DNA of 64,000 bases from Bacteroidota bacterium (GCA_003250355.1 QKGS01000079.1:62001-126000); one strand, 5' to 3'. Shown: positions 10,374 through 19,910, counted from the first letter of the stretch. A program made the numbers and translations. Notes: generated by a model from the letters alone, not told the origin.

Positions 10374-10866
10374 ATGTTAGCTGGTTAGTTGAGAATTTTG
10401 AACGTTTTACGCTTTTTGCTGTGTTAATAAGAATATTATTGTTGGAAATAATAACCGGAAAACTGTCTAAGGGACGAGGTGCCGGCGAAGAGAGTACATT
10501 ACCCATAATATCGAAATGAGATGAATGACACGGGCATATAAATTGGTTTCGCTCAGCAACCCAATTAATGCTACAGCCTAAGTGCGTGCATTTTACACTA
10601 AATGCAATAAAGCCACCATCGGCATGTCGGTATAGGAAGAATTTATTTGCCCTAAATTGAGTTAAGGTTCCATTTTTGAAAGAATCAATATTTCCGGCAT
10701 TGAATAATGATGTTTCACTAATTTGAGTCTTTTTTCGGGGGTTGAAAATAGAAAAACCTACATAAGTAAATTCAAAAATTGCAGCAATACCTGCAATTTT
10801 CCATAATGTTTTGATAAAATCACGTCTAGTGGTTATACTTTCTTGCTTTTGTGAAGTTTTATTCAT
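10363..10866 (-). CDS. Rieske [2Fe-2S] protein of a cytochrome bc complex
   Basis: This carries the iron-sulphur cluster that takes the first electron from quinol. The two cluster-binding boxes are CTHLGC and CPCHSSHF, in the right order and spacing. The N-terminus has the twin-arginine-like sequence TTRRDFIKTLWK followed by a hydrophobic helix, which fits Tat-dependent insertion of a folded Rieske protein. I chose the ATG at 10866 (167 residues), 13 residues before the arginine pair; an in-frame ATG 36 bases upstream would overlap the cytochrome b stop codon and puts the Tat signal far from the end. The gene lies between cytochrome b and the octahaem cytochrome in one operon. Confidence 0.94.
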   Translation of the reverse strand: MNKTSQKQESITTRRDFIKTLWKIAGIAAIFEFTYVGFSIFNPRKKTQISETSLFNAGNIDSFKNGTLTQFRANKFFLYRHADGGFIAFSVKCTHLGCSINWVAERNQFICPCHSSHFDIMGNVLSSPAPRPLDSFPVIISNNNILINTAKSVKRSKFSTNQLTYAQ

Positions 10867-10892
10867 GATACTAATATTATGTTTACTGCATT

Positions 10893-12146
10893 CTATGGCC
10901 ACATTAGTTCCATTCCTTCGCCTCTGAAGAATATTCCAATTGCAGTAAATGTTATATATGATAGCGAAAGTAGAATAAATACAGATTGTATTATTTGTGT
11001 TTTAGAGGGTGCAAGATACTTTTTTGCTGCTTTAAGCAATATGAGCATTATTATTGAAATAAAAACTAATGGAATTAGACCTGTTGCGATGATTGGAGAA
11101 ATAGAAGGAAACAGTGATTGAGGGGCAAACAATTCGCTGACCAAAACAAATAGTATAGTACCAAATATTGATATCGGCATTGTAACAATAAATAGCTTTT
11201 TGCTATGCTCAAAACCAAACCATAGACCGGTAGTGTTTGAATCGTTTTTACTTAAGGGCATATAAATAATAAATAACAAAAGTAGTAGCGGAAGTAATGC
11301 TGTAGCAATAAAAGGGTTAAAGTGAAGTAATATTTCCTGAAATCCTAAAAAATACCATGGGGCTTTAGCCGGGTTGGGACTTTCAATGGGGTTTGCACGT
11401 TCATGTAATGGGGCATCAATAAATATTGACATTAAAAGAATAAAAGCTGTTAATGCTAAAGCTACAATAGCTTCTCTTTTTATAAGATGAGGTACGGTAT
11501 CAATCATTTTTGAATTATTGTCGGTTTTGCTCATAATTACACCACCGGCTTTTCTTATTTTCCAAAAGTGCCATATTGCTAATATTAATAGTATTAAAGG
11601 GAGAAAACCTGTGTGCAAATGATAGAAATTGGAGAGTGTTATTTCATTAATATCACAGCCACCGACAATTGCTTTTCTGAGTATTGTACCTGCGCCGGGG
11701 ATATATTCAATTAATCCGGCAGATATTGTAATAGCCCAGTACGAAAGCTGATCCCATGGAAGTAAGTAACCCGTAAAATTGAAAAGTATAATAATGATTA
11801 ACATTGATATACCTGTAAACCAGCTATTTTTTCTTTTGTTATAAAAAGCCTCGGTTAATACTACCCTCATCATATGAAGAAAAGCAATCAAAATCATTAT
11901 TATAGCTGACCAGTGATGGATATTCCTAACTAGCTTTCCAAATATTAAACCGTTATTGATATATAAAATTGAATCGTAAGCATTTGCCGGGTTTGGTTGG
12001 TAATGGTATTTTAGTAAAAGACCGCTAAATACCTGTATCACAAAAAGAAACGCAGCCATACCCCCTAATCCGAAGGTGAGATTGAAGCGTATAGAGCTTT
12101 CCCTTATTTTTTTAGGGTGTAAATGGAATATGAAGTTATGTTTCAT
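10893..12146 (-). CDS. Cytochrome b of a bc-type quinol:cytochrome c reductase
   Basis: The 417-residue integral membrane protein combines a cytochrome b6-like N-terminal half with a subunit IV-like C-terminal half. Haem-ligand histidines are seen in NIHHWS and FLHMMR of one helix pair and in FYHLHTG and IWHFW of the other. The quinol-site region shows AKAPWYFLGFQE, a variant of the PEWY loop. About nine or more hydrophobic helices are visible. I start it at the ATG at 12146 rather than 21 bases upstream, because the predicted promoter element overlaps the longer start. Order on the minus strand is cytochrome b, Rieske, octahaem cytochrome, one operon. Likely menaquinol:cytochrome c oxidoreductase; the acceptor is not identifiable here. 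Confidence 0.93.
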   Translation of the reverse strand: MKHNFIFHLHPKKIRESSIRFNLTFGLGGMAAFLFVIQVFSGLLLKYHYQPNPANAYDSILYINNGLIFGKLVRNIHHWSAIIMILIAFLHMMRVVLTEAFYNKRKNSWFTGISMLIIIILFNFTGYLLPWDQLSYWAITISAGLIEYIPGAGTILRKAIVGGCDINEITLSNFYHLHTGFLPLILLILAIWHFWKIRKAGGVIMSKTDNNSKMIDTVPHLIKREAIVALALTAFILLMSIFIDAPLHERANPIESPNPAKAPWYFLGFQEILLHFNPFIATALLPLLLLLFIIYMPLSKNDSNTTGLWFGFEHSKKLFIVTMPISIFGTILFVLVSELFAPQSLFPSISPIIATGLIPLVFISIIMLILLKAAKKYLAPSKTQIIQSVFILLSLSYITFTAIGIFFRGEGMELMWP

Positions 12147-12164
12147 AATCTGCTTTTTTTTGAG

Positions 12165-12172
12165 CAAACTTA
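12165..12172 (-). promoter_or_regulatory. Putative -10 (-7) element for the cytochrome bc operon
   Basis: The minus strand reads TAAGTTTG, an exact TAnnTTTG match, 19 bases before the chosen cytochrome b ATG. The spacing leaves a short leader. No clear -33 TTTG was found. Confidence 0.42.
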
Positions 12173-12252
12173 ATAAAAGTATATTAATTTGAATTGTTAG
12201 TTAAGTGTTGAAAATAAAACATTGCTTTCCCCTATTCTTTTGTAAATTATTG

Positions 12253-12260
12253 TATTTTTG
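12253..12260 (+). promoter_or_regulatory. Putative -10 (-7) element for the sugar-nucleotide operon
   Basis: TATTTTTG matches TAnnTTTG and lies 66 bases before the GTG start of the UDP-glucose dehydrogenase gene. A TTTG occurs only 10 bases further upstream, too close for a standard -33 box, so this is tentative. Confidence 0.35.
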
Positions 12261-12325
12261 GTCGCTTAATAAGAAAAAGAGCAAAAGAATACTAAGCTCC
12301 ATTTATAAACTAAAACTTTTTTGTT

Positions 12326-13651
12326 GTGAAAATTGCAATTGTAGGAACAGGTTATGTAGGACTTGTAAGCGGAACATGTTTTGCTGAAACAGGAGTAAAT
12401 GTAGTTTGTGTCGATATAGATACTACAAAAATAGAAAACCTAAAAAATGGGATAATTCCGATATATGAGCCGGGTCTTGAAGCTTTGGTGACAAAAAATG
12501 CAGAAAAAGGTCGTTTAACATTTTCAACAAACCTTTGTGATGTAATTGAAGATTGCCAGGCAGTATTTATTGCAGTTGGAACACCACCGGATGAAGACGG
12601 AAGTGCTGATTTAAAATATGTTACAGCAGTAGCTTCAGAGGTCGGAAAATGCATGAACGATTATTTGGTTGTAGTTACCAAAAGTACAGTTCCTATTGGT
12701 ACAGCCAACAAGGTAAAAGAAGCTGTTCAAAAATCACTTAATGAGCGTGGTGTAAATATCCCTTTTGATGTAGCTTCAAACCCTGAATTTTTAAAAGAGG
12801 GTGATGCTATTAATGATTTTTTGAAACCCGATAGAATTGTAATAGGAACAGAAAGCGAAAAAGCAGAAGATGTAATGCGCAGACTATATAAGCCATTCTT
12901 ACTTAACAACCATCCTATATATTTCATGGACATACCATCGGCTGAAATGACAAAGTATGCAGCAAACAGTATGTTGGCAACAAAAATAAGCTTCATGAAT
13001 GATATGGCTAATCTTTGTGAAATAGTAGGAGCCGATATTAATTCCGTTCGCAAAGGAATAGGTTCGGACTCACGTATAGGAAGTAAATTCTTATATGCCG
13101 GTGCGGGCTATGGTGGTTCATGTTTCCCTAAAGATGTTAAGGCTCTCATAAAAACATCGCAGGAAAAAGGTCATGTGTTGTCAATTCTGCAAGCTGTAGA
13201 AGATGTTAATGATCGCCAGAAGACTGTTATGTTTAAAAAAATAAGTAATCACTACAAAGGTAATCTTACAGGAAAGAAGTTTGCATTGTGGGGGTTGTCA
13301 TTTAAACCTCAAACCGACGATATGCGTGAAGCTCCATCGTTAGTTTTAATTGATGCTTTACTTAAAGCTGGAGCTGAAGTTGTGGTAAATGACCCTGTGG
13401 CAATTGAAGAGTGTCACAGAAGAATAGGCGATGTGGTTAAATATTCAGAAAATCAGTATGAAGCACTCGATGATGCCGATGCTTTAATTGTAATTACAGA
13501 ATGGTCGGAATATAGAAATCCGAGCTGGAAGGTTATGGAAAAAATGCTTAAAGAAAAAGTAATATTCGACGGAAGAAATATATATGAGCCTGAAGATATG
13601 AAAATATGGAATTGGACATATTACAGTATTGGGCGTGCAATAGTTAAATAG
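12326..13651 (+). CDS. ugd: UDP-glucose 6-dehydrogenase
   Basis: This NAD-dependent enzyme oxidises UDP-glucose twice to give UDP-glucuronate. The 441 residues start at a GTG codon, directly before [15 protein letters not shown], the Rossmann NAD-binding loop; no ATG is available in front of this loop. The catalytic cysteine is C266 in [10 protein letters not shown]. The dimer-forming central helix contains [19 protein letters not shown], and the UDP-binding C-terminal domain has [17 protein letters not shown]. It begins a plus-strand cluster, with the UDP-glucuronate decarboxylase gene 23 bases downstream that would use its product directly. Cytoplasmic. GDP-mannose dehydrogenase is a relative, but the pairing with the decarboxylase favours UDP-glucose. 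Confidence 0.95.
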   Translation: MKIAIVGTGYVGLVSGTCFAETGVNVVCVDIDTTKIENLKNGIIPIYEPGLEALVTKNAEKGRLTFSTNLCDVIEDCQAVFIAVGTPPDEDGSADLKYVTAVASEVGKCMNDYLVVVTKSTVPIGTANKVKEAVQKSLNERGVNIPFDVASNPEFLKEGDAINDFLKPDRIVIGTESEKAEDVMRRLYKPFLLNNHPIYFMDIPSAEMTKYAANSMLATKISFMNDMANLCEIVGADINSVRKGIGSDSRIGSKFLYAGAGYGGSCFPKDVKALIKTSQEKGHVLSILQAVEDVNDRQKTVMFKKISNHYKGNLTGKKFALWGLSFKPQTDDMREAPSLVLIDALLKAGAEVVVNDPVAIEECHRRIGDVVKYSENQYEALDDADALIVITEWSEYRNPSWKVMEKMLKEKVIFDGRNIYEPEDMKIWNWTYYSIGRAIVK

Positions 13652-13674
13652 TTATCGGAATATATCAGATAGTA

Positions 13675-14634
13675 ATGAAGAGAATTTTAGTTACAGGAGG
13701 AGCCGGATTTGTTGGCTCACATTTATGCGAGCGTTTATTGAATGAAGGGAATAATGTAATATGTTTAGATAACTATTTTACAGGCGACAAAAGGAATATT
13801 TTGCATTTAATGGATAACCATCTATTTGAAGTGGTACGTCACGATGTAATAAATCCTTATTTTGTTGAAGTAGACCAAATATACAATATGGCTTGTCCGG
13901 CATCGCCGGTTCATTACCAGTACAATCCTATAAAAACTACCAAAACATCGGTTATGGGAGCTATTAATATGTTAGGATTGGCCAAAAGGGTAAAGGCAAG
14001 AATATTACAAGCATCAACCAGCGAGGTATATGGCGACCCTGAAGTACACCCGCAACGAGAAGATTATTGGGGACACGTAAATCCAATAGGTATACGCTCA
14101 TGCTACGACGAAGGAAAGCGTTGTGCCGAAACATTATTTATGGATTATTATAATCAGAATAATGTAGATATACGAATAATGAGAATATTCAACACCTACG
14201 GACCTCGTATGCACCCAAAAGACGGTAGAGTTGTATCAAATTTTATAATTCAGGCTTTATTAAATCACGATATAACTATATATGGTGATGGTTCTCAAAC
14301 TCGCAGTTTCCAATATGTAGATGACTTAGTAGAGGGTACAATAAGGTTGATGAATACCGCCAACTTTATTGGTCCGGTTAATATTGGCAATCCTAATGAA
14401 TTTACAATTTTGGAACTTGCACAAAAAGTTATAGACTTAACAGGAACAAAATCGAAAATTATACATATGCCTATGCCTAGCGATGACCCTACTCAGCGCA
14501 GACCTGATATTAATTTGGCAAAAGAAAAATTAAAAGGCTGGGAACCTAACATTCAACTTGAAGAAGGTTTGAGAAAGACGATAAATTATTTTGACAATTT
14601 ATTGAAAGAGCGAGGAACAGAATACGGATATTAG
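13675..14634 (+). CDS. UDP-glucuronate decarboxylase (UDP-xylose synthase)
   Basis: This short-chain dehydrogenase/reductase converts UDP-glucuronate to UDP-xylose with transient NAD reduction. Evidence: the N-terminal NAD loop [11 protein letters not shown], the catalytic pair Y144 and K148 in [12 protein letters not shown], the STSEVYGDP strand, and the family-typical segment [17 protein letters not shown]. Length 319 residues is usual for the bacterial soluble form. It lies 23 bases after ugd, so substrate and enzyme are made together, and 17 bases before the rhamnose epimerase gene. Expected product: a donor for xylose in lipopolysaccharide, capsule or exopolysaccharide. No glycosyltransferase gene lies in the window. 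Confidence 0.94.
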   Translation: MKRILVTGGAGFVGSHLCERLLNEGNNVICLDNYFTGDKRNILHLMDNHLFEVVRHDVINPYFVEVDQIYNMACPASPVHYQYNPIKTTKTSVMGAINMLGLAKRVKARILQASTSEVYGDPEVHPQREDYWGHVNPIGIRSCYDEGKRCAETLFMDYYNQNNVDIRIMRIFNTYGPRMHPKDGRVVSNFIIQALLNHDITIYGDGSQTRSFQYVDDLVEGTIRLMNTANFIGPVNIGNPNEFTILELAQKVIDLTGTKSKIIHMPMPSDDPTQRRPDINLAKEKLKGWEPNIQLEEGLRKTINYFDNLLKERGTEYGY

Positions 14635-14651
14635 TAAAAGGGTAATTAAGT

Positions 14652-15212
14652 ATGAATGTAATAAAGACAGAATTTCCCGGGTTATTGATAATAGAACCCA
14701 GAGTATTTAACGATGATAGAGGGTATTTTTACGAATCATATAATGCTGTGCGATACAAGGAAGCCGGAGTTAATGCCGATTTTGTTCAAGATAATGAGGC
14801 TTATTCAACATATGGAGTAGTTCGCGGGTTACATTATCAGCTTGGTGAATATGCACAGGCAAAACTTGTTCGTGTAATTCATGGTAAGGTTTTCGATGTA
14901 GTTGTTGATATGAGAGCAGGTTCTCCCACATACGGAAAATGGACAGGAGTAGAATTATCGGGCGATAATAAACGACAATTTTATGTACCGCGTGGTTTTG
15001 CTCATGGTTATTCTGTACTTTCAGAAACAGCCATATTTAGTTATAAATGCGATAATTTTTACAACAAAGAGTCGGAAGGAGGAGTCAATTTGAATGATAA
15101 ATCACTGATGATAGACTGGCAAGTTCCGACAGAAAAGCAAATTATTTCAGAAAAAGACTTAATTTTACCTGAATTTTCAAAAGCTATAAACAGTTTTAAG
15201 TTTAATGGATAA
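14652..15212 (+). CDS. rfbC: dTDP-4-dehydrorhamnose 3,5-epimerase
   Basis: RfbC epimerises dTDP-4-keto-6-deoxyglucose at C3 and C5 on the way to dTDP-L-rhamnose. The 186-residue cupin has the start FPGLLIIEPRVFNDDRGYF, the active-site stretch GVVRGLHYQ with its catalytic histidine, QAKLVRVIHGKVFDVVVD, and YVPRGFAHGYSVLSE. All family landmarks are intact. Its last eight bases overlap the start of rfbD, giving translational coupling. The first two rhamnose genes (rfbA, rfbB) are not present in the window, so dTDP-glucose and its dehydratase product must be supplied from elsewhere in the genome. Confidence 0.96.
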   Translation: MNVIKTEFPGLLIIEPRVFNDDRGYFYESYNAVRYKEAGVNADFVQDNEAYSTYGVVRGLHYQLGEYAQAKLVRVIHGKVFDVVVDMRAGSPTYGKWTGVELSGDNKRQFYVPRGFAHGYSVLSETAIFSYKCDNFYNKESEGGVNLNDKSLMIDWQVPTEKQIISEKDLILPEFSKAINSFKFNG

Positions 15213-16083
15213 GAAAAAGGTATTAGTAACCGGAGCCAACGGTCAATTAGGCAGTGAGATAAGAGAACTTAGTTCGCAATATCCGCAATATGACTTCACG
15301 TACGTAGATGTAGAGCAGATAGATTTTACAAAAGGTCAGGAGATTGAAAATTATGTCATGAATAATCCGGTTGATATAATTATAAACTGCGCCGCCTATA
15401 CAGCTGTTGATAAAGCCGAAGATGACAGAGATACGGCATTTTTAATAAATGCTGTTGCATTAGATTATTTGGCCGATGCCGCAATTAGCTGCAATGCATT
15501 GTTAGTTCATATTTCAACCGATTATGTATTTGACGGAAGTAGAAATATTCCTTTTACTGCCGACGAACCTACATTTCCACAATCGGTATATGGTGAAACG
15601 AAAGACGAAGGCGAGAAACTTTTAATGTATTCCGATGCTAATGTGGTGATTATAAGAACTTCATGGCTTTATTCAACATACGGACATAATTTTGTAAAAA
15701 CGATAAAAAAACTTGGTTCAGAACGCAATGAGCTTAAAGTGGTGTTTGATCAGGTAGGTTCACCAACGTATGCACGCGATTTGGCAAAAGCTATATTAGA
15801 AATAATACCGCATTATAACAAAAACGAAGCCGTAAGAAAAGAGATATATCATTATACAAATGAAGGGGTATGCTCGTGGTATGATTTTGCAATGCATATA
15901 TTGCGACATGAAAAAATTGAATGTAAAGTGAAACCGGTTTTTTCACATGAGTTTCCCACACGTGCACCACGACCACATTTTTCGGTTTTAGATAAAGCAA
16001 AAATCAGAGAAGAATACAATTTACAGATACCTCACTGGTTAGACAGTCTTGATGAAATGTTAGATAAACTTGGAAAGCAATAA
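15205..16083 (+). CDS. rfbD: dTDP-4-dehydrorhamnose reductase
   Basis: RfbD makes the last reduction to dTDP-L-rhamnose. The 292-residue SDR shows the NAD(P)-binding loop VTGANGQLGSEI, the strand HISTDYVFDG, and the catalytic YGETKDEGE box (family YGxTKxxGE). FDQVGSPTYARDLAKAI is also characteristic. It overlaps rfbC by eight bases in another frame. The next gene starts 62 bases downstream on the same strand, so the phosphohexomutase may be part of the same unit. Full-length. Confidence 0.96.
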   Translation: MDKKKVLVTGANGQLGSEIRELSSQYPQYDFTYVDVEQIDFTKGQEIENYVMNNPVDIIINCAAYTAVDKAEDDRDTAFLINAVALDYLADAAISCNALLVHISTDYVFDGSRNIPFTADEPTFPQSVYGETKDEGEKLLMYSDANVVIIRTSWLYSTYGHNFVKTIKKLGSERNELKVVFDQVGSPTYARDLAKAILEIIPHYNKNEAVRKEIYHYTNEGVCSWYDFAMHILRHEKIECKVKPVFSHEFPTRAPRPHFSVLDKAKIREEYNLQIPHWLDSLDEMLDKLGKQ

Positions 16084-16145
16084 AACTATATTCCTAATAA
16101 AGCGTATACTCATATTCAAAATCAAAATAAATAACATTACTTAAT

Positions 16146-17879
16146 ATGGATTTAATAAATGAAGTGAAAGCCAAAGCCCAAATTTGGTTAGACGGAAACT
16201 ATAATGAAGAGACAAAAGCTCAGATTAAGCATATGCTTGCAAACGATGAAAATGAATTAATTGAATCGTTTTATCGTGATTTAGAATTTGGTACCGGAGG
16301 TTTACGCGGAATAATGGGAGTAGGAACTAACCGAATGAATATATACACGGTAGGTATGGCTACTCAGGGGCTTTGCAATTATGTGCTTAAAAATTTCCCA
16401 GGCGAAAAAGAGTTAAAAGCAGCAATAGCTTATGATTGCAGAAATAATGGGAAGCTTTTTGCAGAAACAACTGCAAAAATATTTGCAGCAAATGGAATAA
16501 AAGTTTACTTATTTGAATCGTTACGTCCAACACCTGAATTATCGTATGCAGTTCGTTATTATGGTTGTAAAACCGGTGTTGTAATTACTGCATCACATAA
16601 CCCTAAAGAGTATAACGGATACAAAGCATACTGGGAAGACGGTGGTCAGGTAATAGCTCCACACGATAAAAATATTATAGCAGAGGTTCAAAAAATAAAA
16701 TCAGTTGACGATGTAAAATGGGACGGAAAAACTGATGATATAACAATAATAGGCGAGGCGATTGATAAAGTATATATTGAAGAATTAAAGAAACTTACAC
16801 TTTCACCACAGGCTGTTGCCAATAACAAGGATATGAGTATTGTATATACTCCAATTCATGGAACAGGAGTGAAACTTGTACCGCAAATACTTAAAGAAAT
16901 AGGTTTTACTAATATAATAAGCGTTGCAGAGCAAGATGTAGTAAGTGGTGATTTTCCAACAGTAAAGTCTCCGAACCCTGAAGAGCCGGCAGCACTCGAA
17001 ATGGCTATTAATAAAGCTAAAGAGACAGGTGCAGAACTTGTAATGGCAACCGACCCCGATTCTGATCGTGTTGGTATAGCTATAAAAAACGAGAAAGGCG
17101 AATACGAACTGCTTAATGGTAACCAAACTGGGGTGTTTTTGGTTTATTATCTGCTCACCAAGTGGAAGGAAAATGGTTTACTAAAAGGTAAAGAGTATGT
17201 AATAAAAACTATTGTAACTACTGAGCTTATAGTAGATATGGCAAAAGACTTTGGGGTAGAATACTACGATGTTCTAACCGGATTCAAGTGGATAGCCAAT
17301 ATTATTAAAAACAATGAAGGGAAGAAAAAATTCATTGGAGGAGGCGAAGAAAGTTACGGATACTTAGCCGGAGAGTTTGTTCGCGATAAAGATGCAGTAA
17401 TGGCTTGTATGCTTATTGCAGAGGCAGCAGCGTGGGCAAAAGATCAAGACAAAACCATTTTCGATATTTTAGCTGAAATTTATCAAAAATTTGGTTTTTA
17501 TAAAGAAGCGCTTGTTAACCTAGTTAAGAAAGGAAAATCGGGTGCAGAAGAAATACAGAAGATGATGGCAGATTTTCGCTCAACACCACCTGCCGAATTA
17601 GCAGGGTCAAAGGTTGTAGCAGTTAAAGATTACGAATTATCGGTAGAAAAAAATCTTATTGACGGAACAGAAAAAACAATAGATTTGCCAAAATCAAATG
17701 TATTACAGTTTTATACAGCCGATGGTGCTAAAATATCGGTACGTCCTTCGGGAACAGAACCAAAAATTAAATTTTACGTAAGTGTAAAAGCTCCAATGTG
17801 TTGTGCCGGTAAATATAGAGAAATAGAATCGCAGTTGGTCGATAAAATTAAGGCTGTTTGCAAAGATTTGGGAGTTTAG
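16146..17879 (+). CDS. Phospho-sugar mutase (phosphoglucomutase/phosphomannomutase type)
   Basis: This alpha-D-phosphohexomutase interconverts hexose 1- and 6-phosphates, feeding glucose 1-phosphate into sugar nucleotides and glycogen. The 577-residue length is that of the PGM2-like branch in Bacteroidota. The phosphoserine is S150 in VVITASHNPKEYNGYK, the Mg site is ATDPDSDRVGIA, the sugar loop is GGGEESYGYL, and the phosphate-binding C-terminal loop is VRPSGTEPKIKFY. The N-terminal GTGGLRGIMG segment is also conserved. Gene order places it after ugd, uxs, rfbC and rfbD, which all depend on hexose 1-phosphate. A strong hairpin follows the stop. Precise substrate preference (glucose or mannose) cannot be read from the sequence. 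Confidence 0.93.
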   Translation: MDLINEVKAKAQIWLDGNYNEETKAQIKHMLANDENELIESFYRDLEFGTGGLRGIMGVGTNRMNIYTVGMATQGLCNYVLKNFPGEKELKAAIAYDCRNNGKLFAETTAKIFAANGIKVYLFESLRPTPELSYAVRYYGCKTGVVITASHNPKEYNGYKAYWEDGGQVIAPHDKNIIAEVQKIKSVDDVKWDGKTDDITIIGEAIDKVYIEELKKLTLSPQAVANNKDMSIVYTPIHGTGVKLVPQILKEIGFTNIISVAEQDVVSGDFPTVKSPNPEEPAALEMAINKAKETGAELVMATDPDSDRVGIAIKNEKGEYELLNGNQTGVFLVYYLLTKWKENGLLKGKEYVIKTIVTTELIVDMAKDFGVEYYDVLTGFKWIANIIKNNEGKKKFIGGGEESYGYLAGEFVRDKDAVMACMLIAEAAAWAKDQDKTIFDILAEIYQKFGFYKEALVNLVKKGKSGAEEIQKMMADFRSTPPAELAGSKVVAVKDYELSVEKNLIDGTEKTIDLPKSNVLQFYTADGAKISVRPSGTEPKIKFYVSVKAPMCCAGKYREIESQLVDKIKAVCKDLGV

Positions 17880-17911
17880 CATTGATTTAACATATTGAAT
17901 ATTAGATAATA

Positions 17912-17947
17912 AATAAGAAAAGCGAACATTTGTTCGCTTTTCTTATT
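17912..17947 (+). terminator. Perfect 17-bp hairpin terminator after the sugar operon
   Basis: Two 17-base arms (17912-17928 and 17931-17947) pair perfectly around a two-base loop, and the 3' arm is T-rich and runs into TTTT. It lies 33 bases after the mutase stop. The -33 box of the following promoter is inside the hairpin. Confidence 0.8.
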
Positions 17948-17960
17948 TTCACTAATTTTG
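17929..17960 (+). promoter_or_regulatory. Bacteroidota-type promoter for the acyl-CoA synthetase gene
   Basis: TTTG at 17929-17932 is followed after exactly 20 bases by TAATTTTG at 17953-17960. Both match the Bacteroidota -33/-7 consensus with ideal spacing. The start codon of the next gene is 34 bases further on. The -33 box sits at the loop of the upstream terminator. Confidence 0.65.
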
Positions 17961-17994
17961 TAGTGTTTTAAAAAATGGGGTTAAAATAGGAATT

Positions 17995-19899
17995 ATGAAA
18001 ACAATTATCCGGTTATTTGAAGAGAATGTAGAGAAGTACCCGAGCAATCCGTTTTTAAAGGAGAAAATAGGTAGTGTGTATGTTGAAACTACTTATAAAC
18101 AGACGTATGAGAAGGTTATAGACTTTGCCGGCGGTTTGCTTAGTATGGGTATAAAAAAAGGTGATAGAATAGCTTTATTGTCTGAGGGGAGAACAGATTG
18201 GGTAGTTGCCGAATTAGCAATATTATATACCGGAGCTATAGATGTGCCACTATCAATAAAACTGGAAGCATCGGAGCTAAAATTCAGACTTGAGCATTCC
18301 GGGGCACGAATGATAATAGTATCGAGAAGTCAGGCTCTTAAAGTTGAAGAAATACGCAATGAACTACCCTCTTTAGAAAATGTAATATACATTGATGATA
18401 AAAAAGAATTATCGGGAAAAGATATAATATGGGCAAATATTGCAGATAAGGGAAGAATGTATAATCTAGCCAATCCGGAAGCTGTAACTGATTCAAAAAA
18501 TAAAATTACCGGCGATGATTATGCAAATATTACATATACATCGGGAACAACCGCTGACCCTAAAGGCGTAGTTCTTTCACACCGAAATTATACTGCAAAT
18601 GTTGAACAAGCATTGTCGTTAATAACAATTCCTCCTACATATAAAACCCTTGTAATACTGCCACTCGACCATTGCTTTGCACACGTGGCAGGTATATACA
18701 GCTTTATGGCTTGTGGTGCGAGTTTGTCATTTGTACAACTAGGCGATACTCCTATGCAAACATTAAAAAACATACCAATCAATATTAAAGAAACTAAGCC
18801 AAACTTAATATTAAGTGTACCTGCATTGGCAAAGAATTTTAAGAAAAATATTGAAAAAGGTATTTCTGATAAGGGAAAATTTACAGAGTCATTGTTTAAG
18901 TTTGCTTTAAGTATATCGTATAAATATAATAAGGAAGGATATAATAAAGGCACAGGATTGACATTTATATATCAGCCTCTTGTAAAACTTTTTGATAAGA
19001 TTCTATATAGTAAGGTGCGAGATGTATTTGGCGGTGATATGGAGTTTTTTATCGGTGGAGGTGCTTTACTCGATATAGAATTACAACGATTCTATTATGC
19101 AATAGGTATACCTATGATGCAGGGTTATGGCTTATCGGAAGCAACACCGGTTATTTCATCGAACTCACTCAGAAAGCACAAATTAGGTTCGTCGGGATAT
19201 TTGGTTGAACCAATTGATTTGAAGATATGTGACGATGAGGGTATAGAGCTGCCTCAAGGTATAAAAGGAGAAATAGTTATTCGAGGCGAAAATGTTATGA
19301 AGGGTTATTGGAATAACCCCGAAGCTACTGCCGAAATGATTAAAGGAGAGTGGCTACATACCGGCGATATGGGTTATATGGATAAAGAGGGTTTCTTACA
19401 TGTAATGGGACGTTTTAAGAGTCTGCTTATAAGTAATGATGGTGAAAAATATTCGCCAGAGTCGATTGAAGAATCGTTAGTAGCTAAGTCACCATTCATA
19501 GAGCAGGTAATGCTACATAATAATCAGAATCCTTATACTGTAGGTTTGATAGTACCAAATAACGAGGCTGTAAAGCGACATTTGAAAGAAATGGGACTTA
19601 ATGCATCAGACCCTAATGGAGCAGCCGAAGCTTTGAAGCTTATACAACATGAGATAAACCAGTTTAAAAAGGGCGGCAAATATGCCGGAGAATTTCCTGA
19701 GCGGTGGTTACCTGCAGCAATAGGGGTTATTAATGAGCCATTTTCTGAGCAAAATAAGTTTATAAATTCAACAATGAAAATGGTTCGCGGAAAGATAACA
19801 GAACATTATCAAGATAAAATATCGTATCTGTATACTCCTGAAGCTAAGTTAATTGTAAACAGTCATAATATAGAAGCAATTCAAGCAATAAGTAATTAG
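17995..19899 (+). CDS. AMP-forming long-chain acyl-CoA synthetase
   Basis: The enzyme activates a fatty acid with ATP and joins it to coenzyme A. The 634 residues show the adenylate-forming family motifs in order: the P-loop YTSGTTADPKGVVLSH near 180, GGGALLDIELQRFYYAIG followed by QGYGLSEATPVISSN, and the hinge GEWLHTGDMGYMDKEGFLHV with GRFKSLLIS. The C-terminal lysine region (PFSEQNKFINSTMKMVRGK) is present. There is no signal peptide, so it acts in the cytoplasm or on the inner membrane face. It is a single-gene unit with its own promoter and is convergent with the next gene (11 bases apart). Chain length preference is not readable. Confidence 0.92.
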   Translation: MKTIIRLFEENVEKYPSNPFLKEKIGSVYVETTYKQTYEKVIDFAGGLLSMGIKKGDRIALLSEGRTDWVVAELAILYTGAIDVPLSIKLEASELKFRLEHSGARMIIVSRSQALKVEEIRNELPSLENVIYIDDKKELSGKDIIWANIADKGRMYNLANPEAVTDSKNKITGDDYANITYTSGTTADPKGVVLSHRNYTANVEQALSLITIPPTYKTLVILPLDHCFAHVAGIYSFMACGASLSFVQLGDTPMQTLKNIPINIKETKPNLILSVPALAKNFKKNIEKGISDKGKFTESLFKFALSISYKYNKEGYNKGTGLTFIYQPLVKLFDKILYSKVRDVFGGDMEFFIGGGALLDIELQRFYYAIGIPMMQGYGLSEATPVISSNSLRKHKLGSSGYLVEPIDLKICDDEGIELPQGIKGEIVIRGENVMKGYWNNPEATAEMIKGEWLHTGDMGYMDKEGFLHVMGRFKSLLISNDGEKYSPESIEESLVAKSPFIEQVMLHNNQNPYTVGLIVPNNEAVKRHLKEMGLNASDPNGAAEALKLIQHEINQFKKGGKYAGEFPERWLPAAIGVINEPFSEQNKFINSTMKMVRGKITEHYQDKISYLYTPEAKLIVNSHNIEAIQAISN

Positions 19900-19910
19900 T
19901 TTATTACATA

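Noticed and set aside
10879..11121. Plus-strand open frame within cytochrome b
   Set aside because: It is opposite the conserved membrane helices of cytochrome b and has no ribosome-binding or domain evidence.
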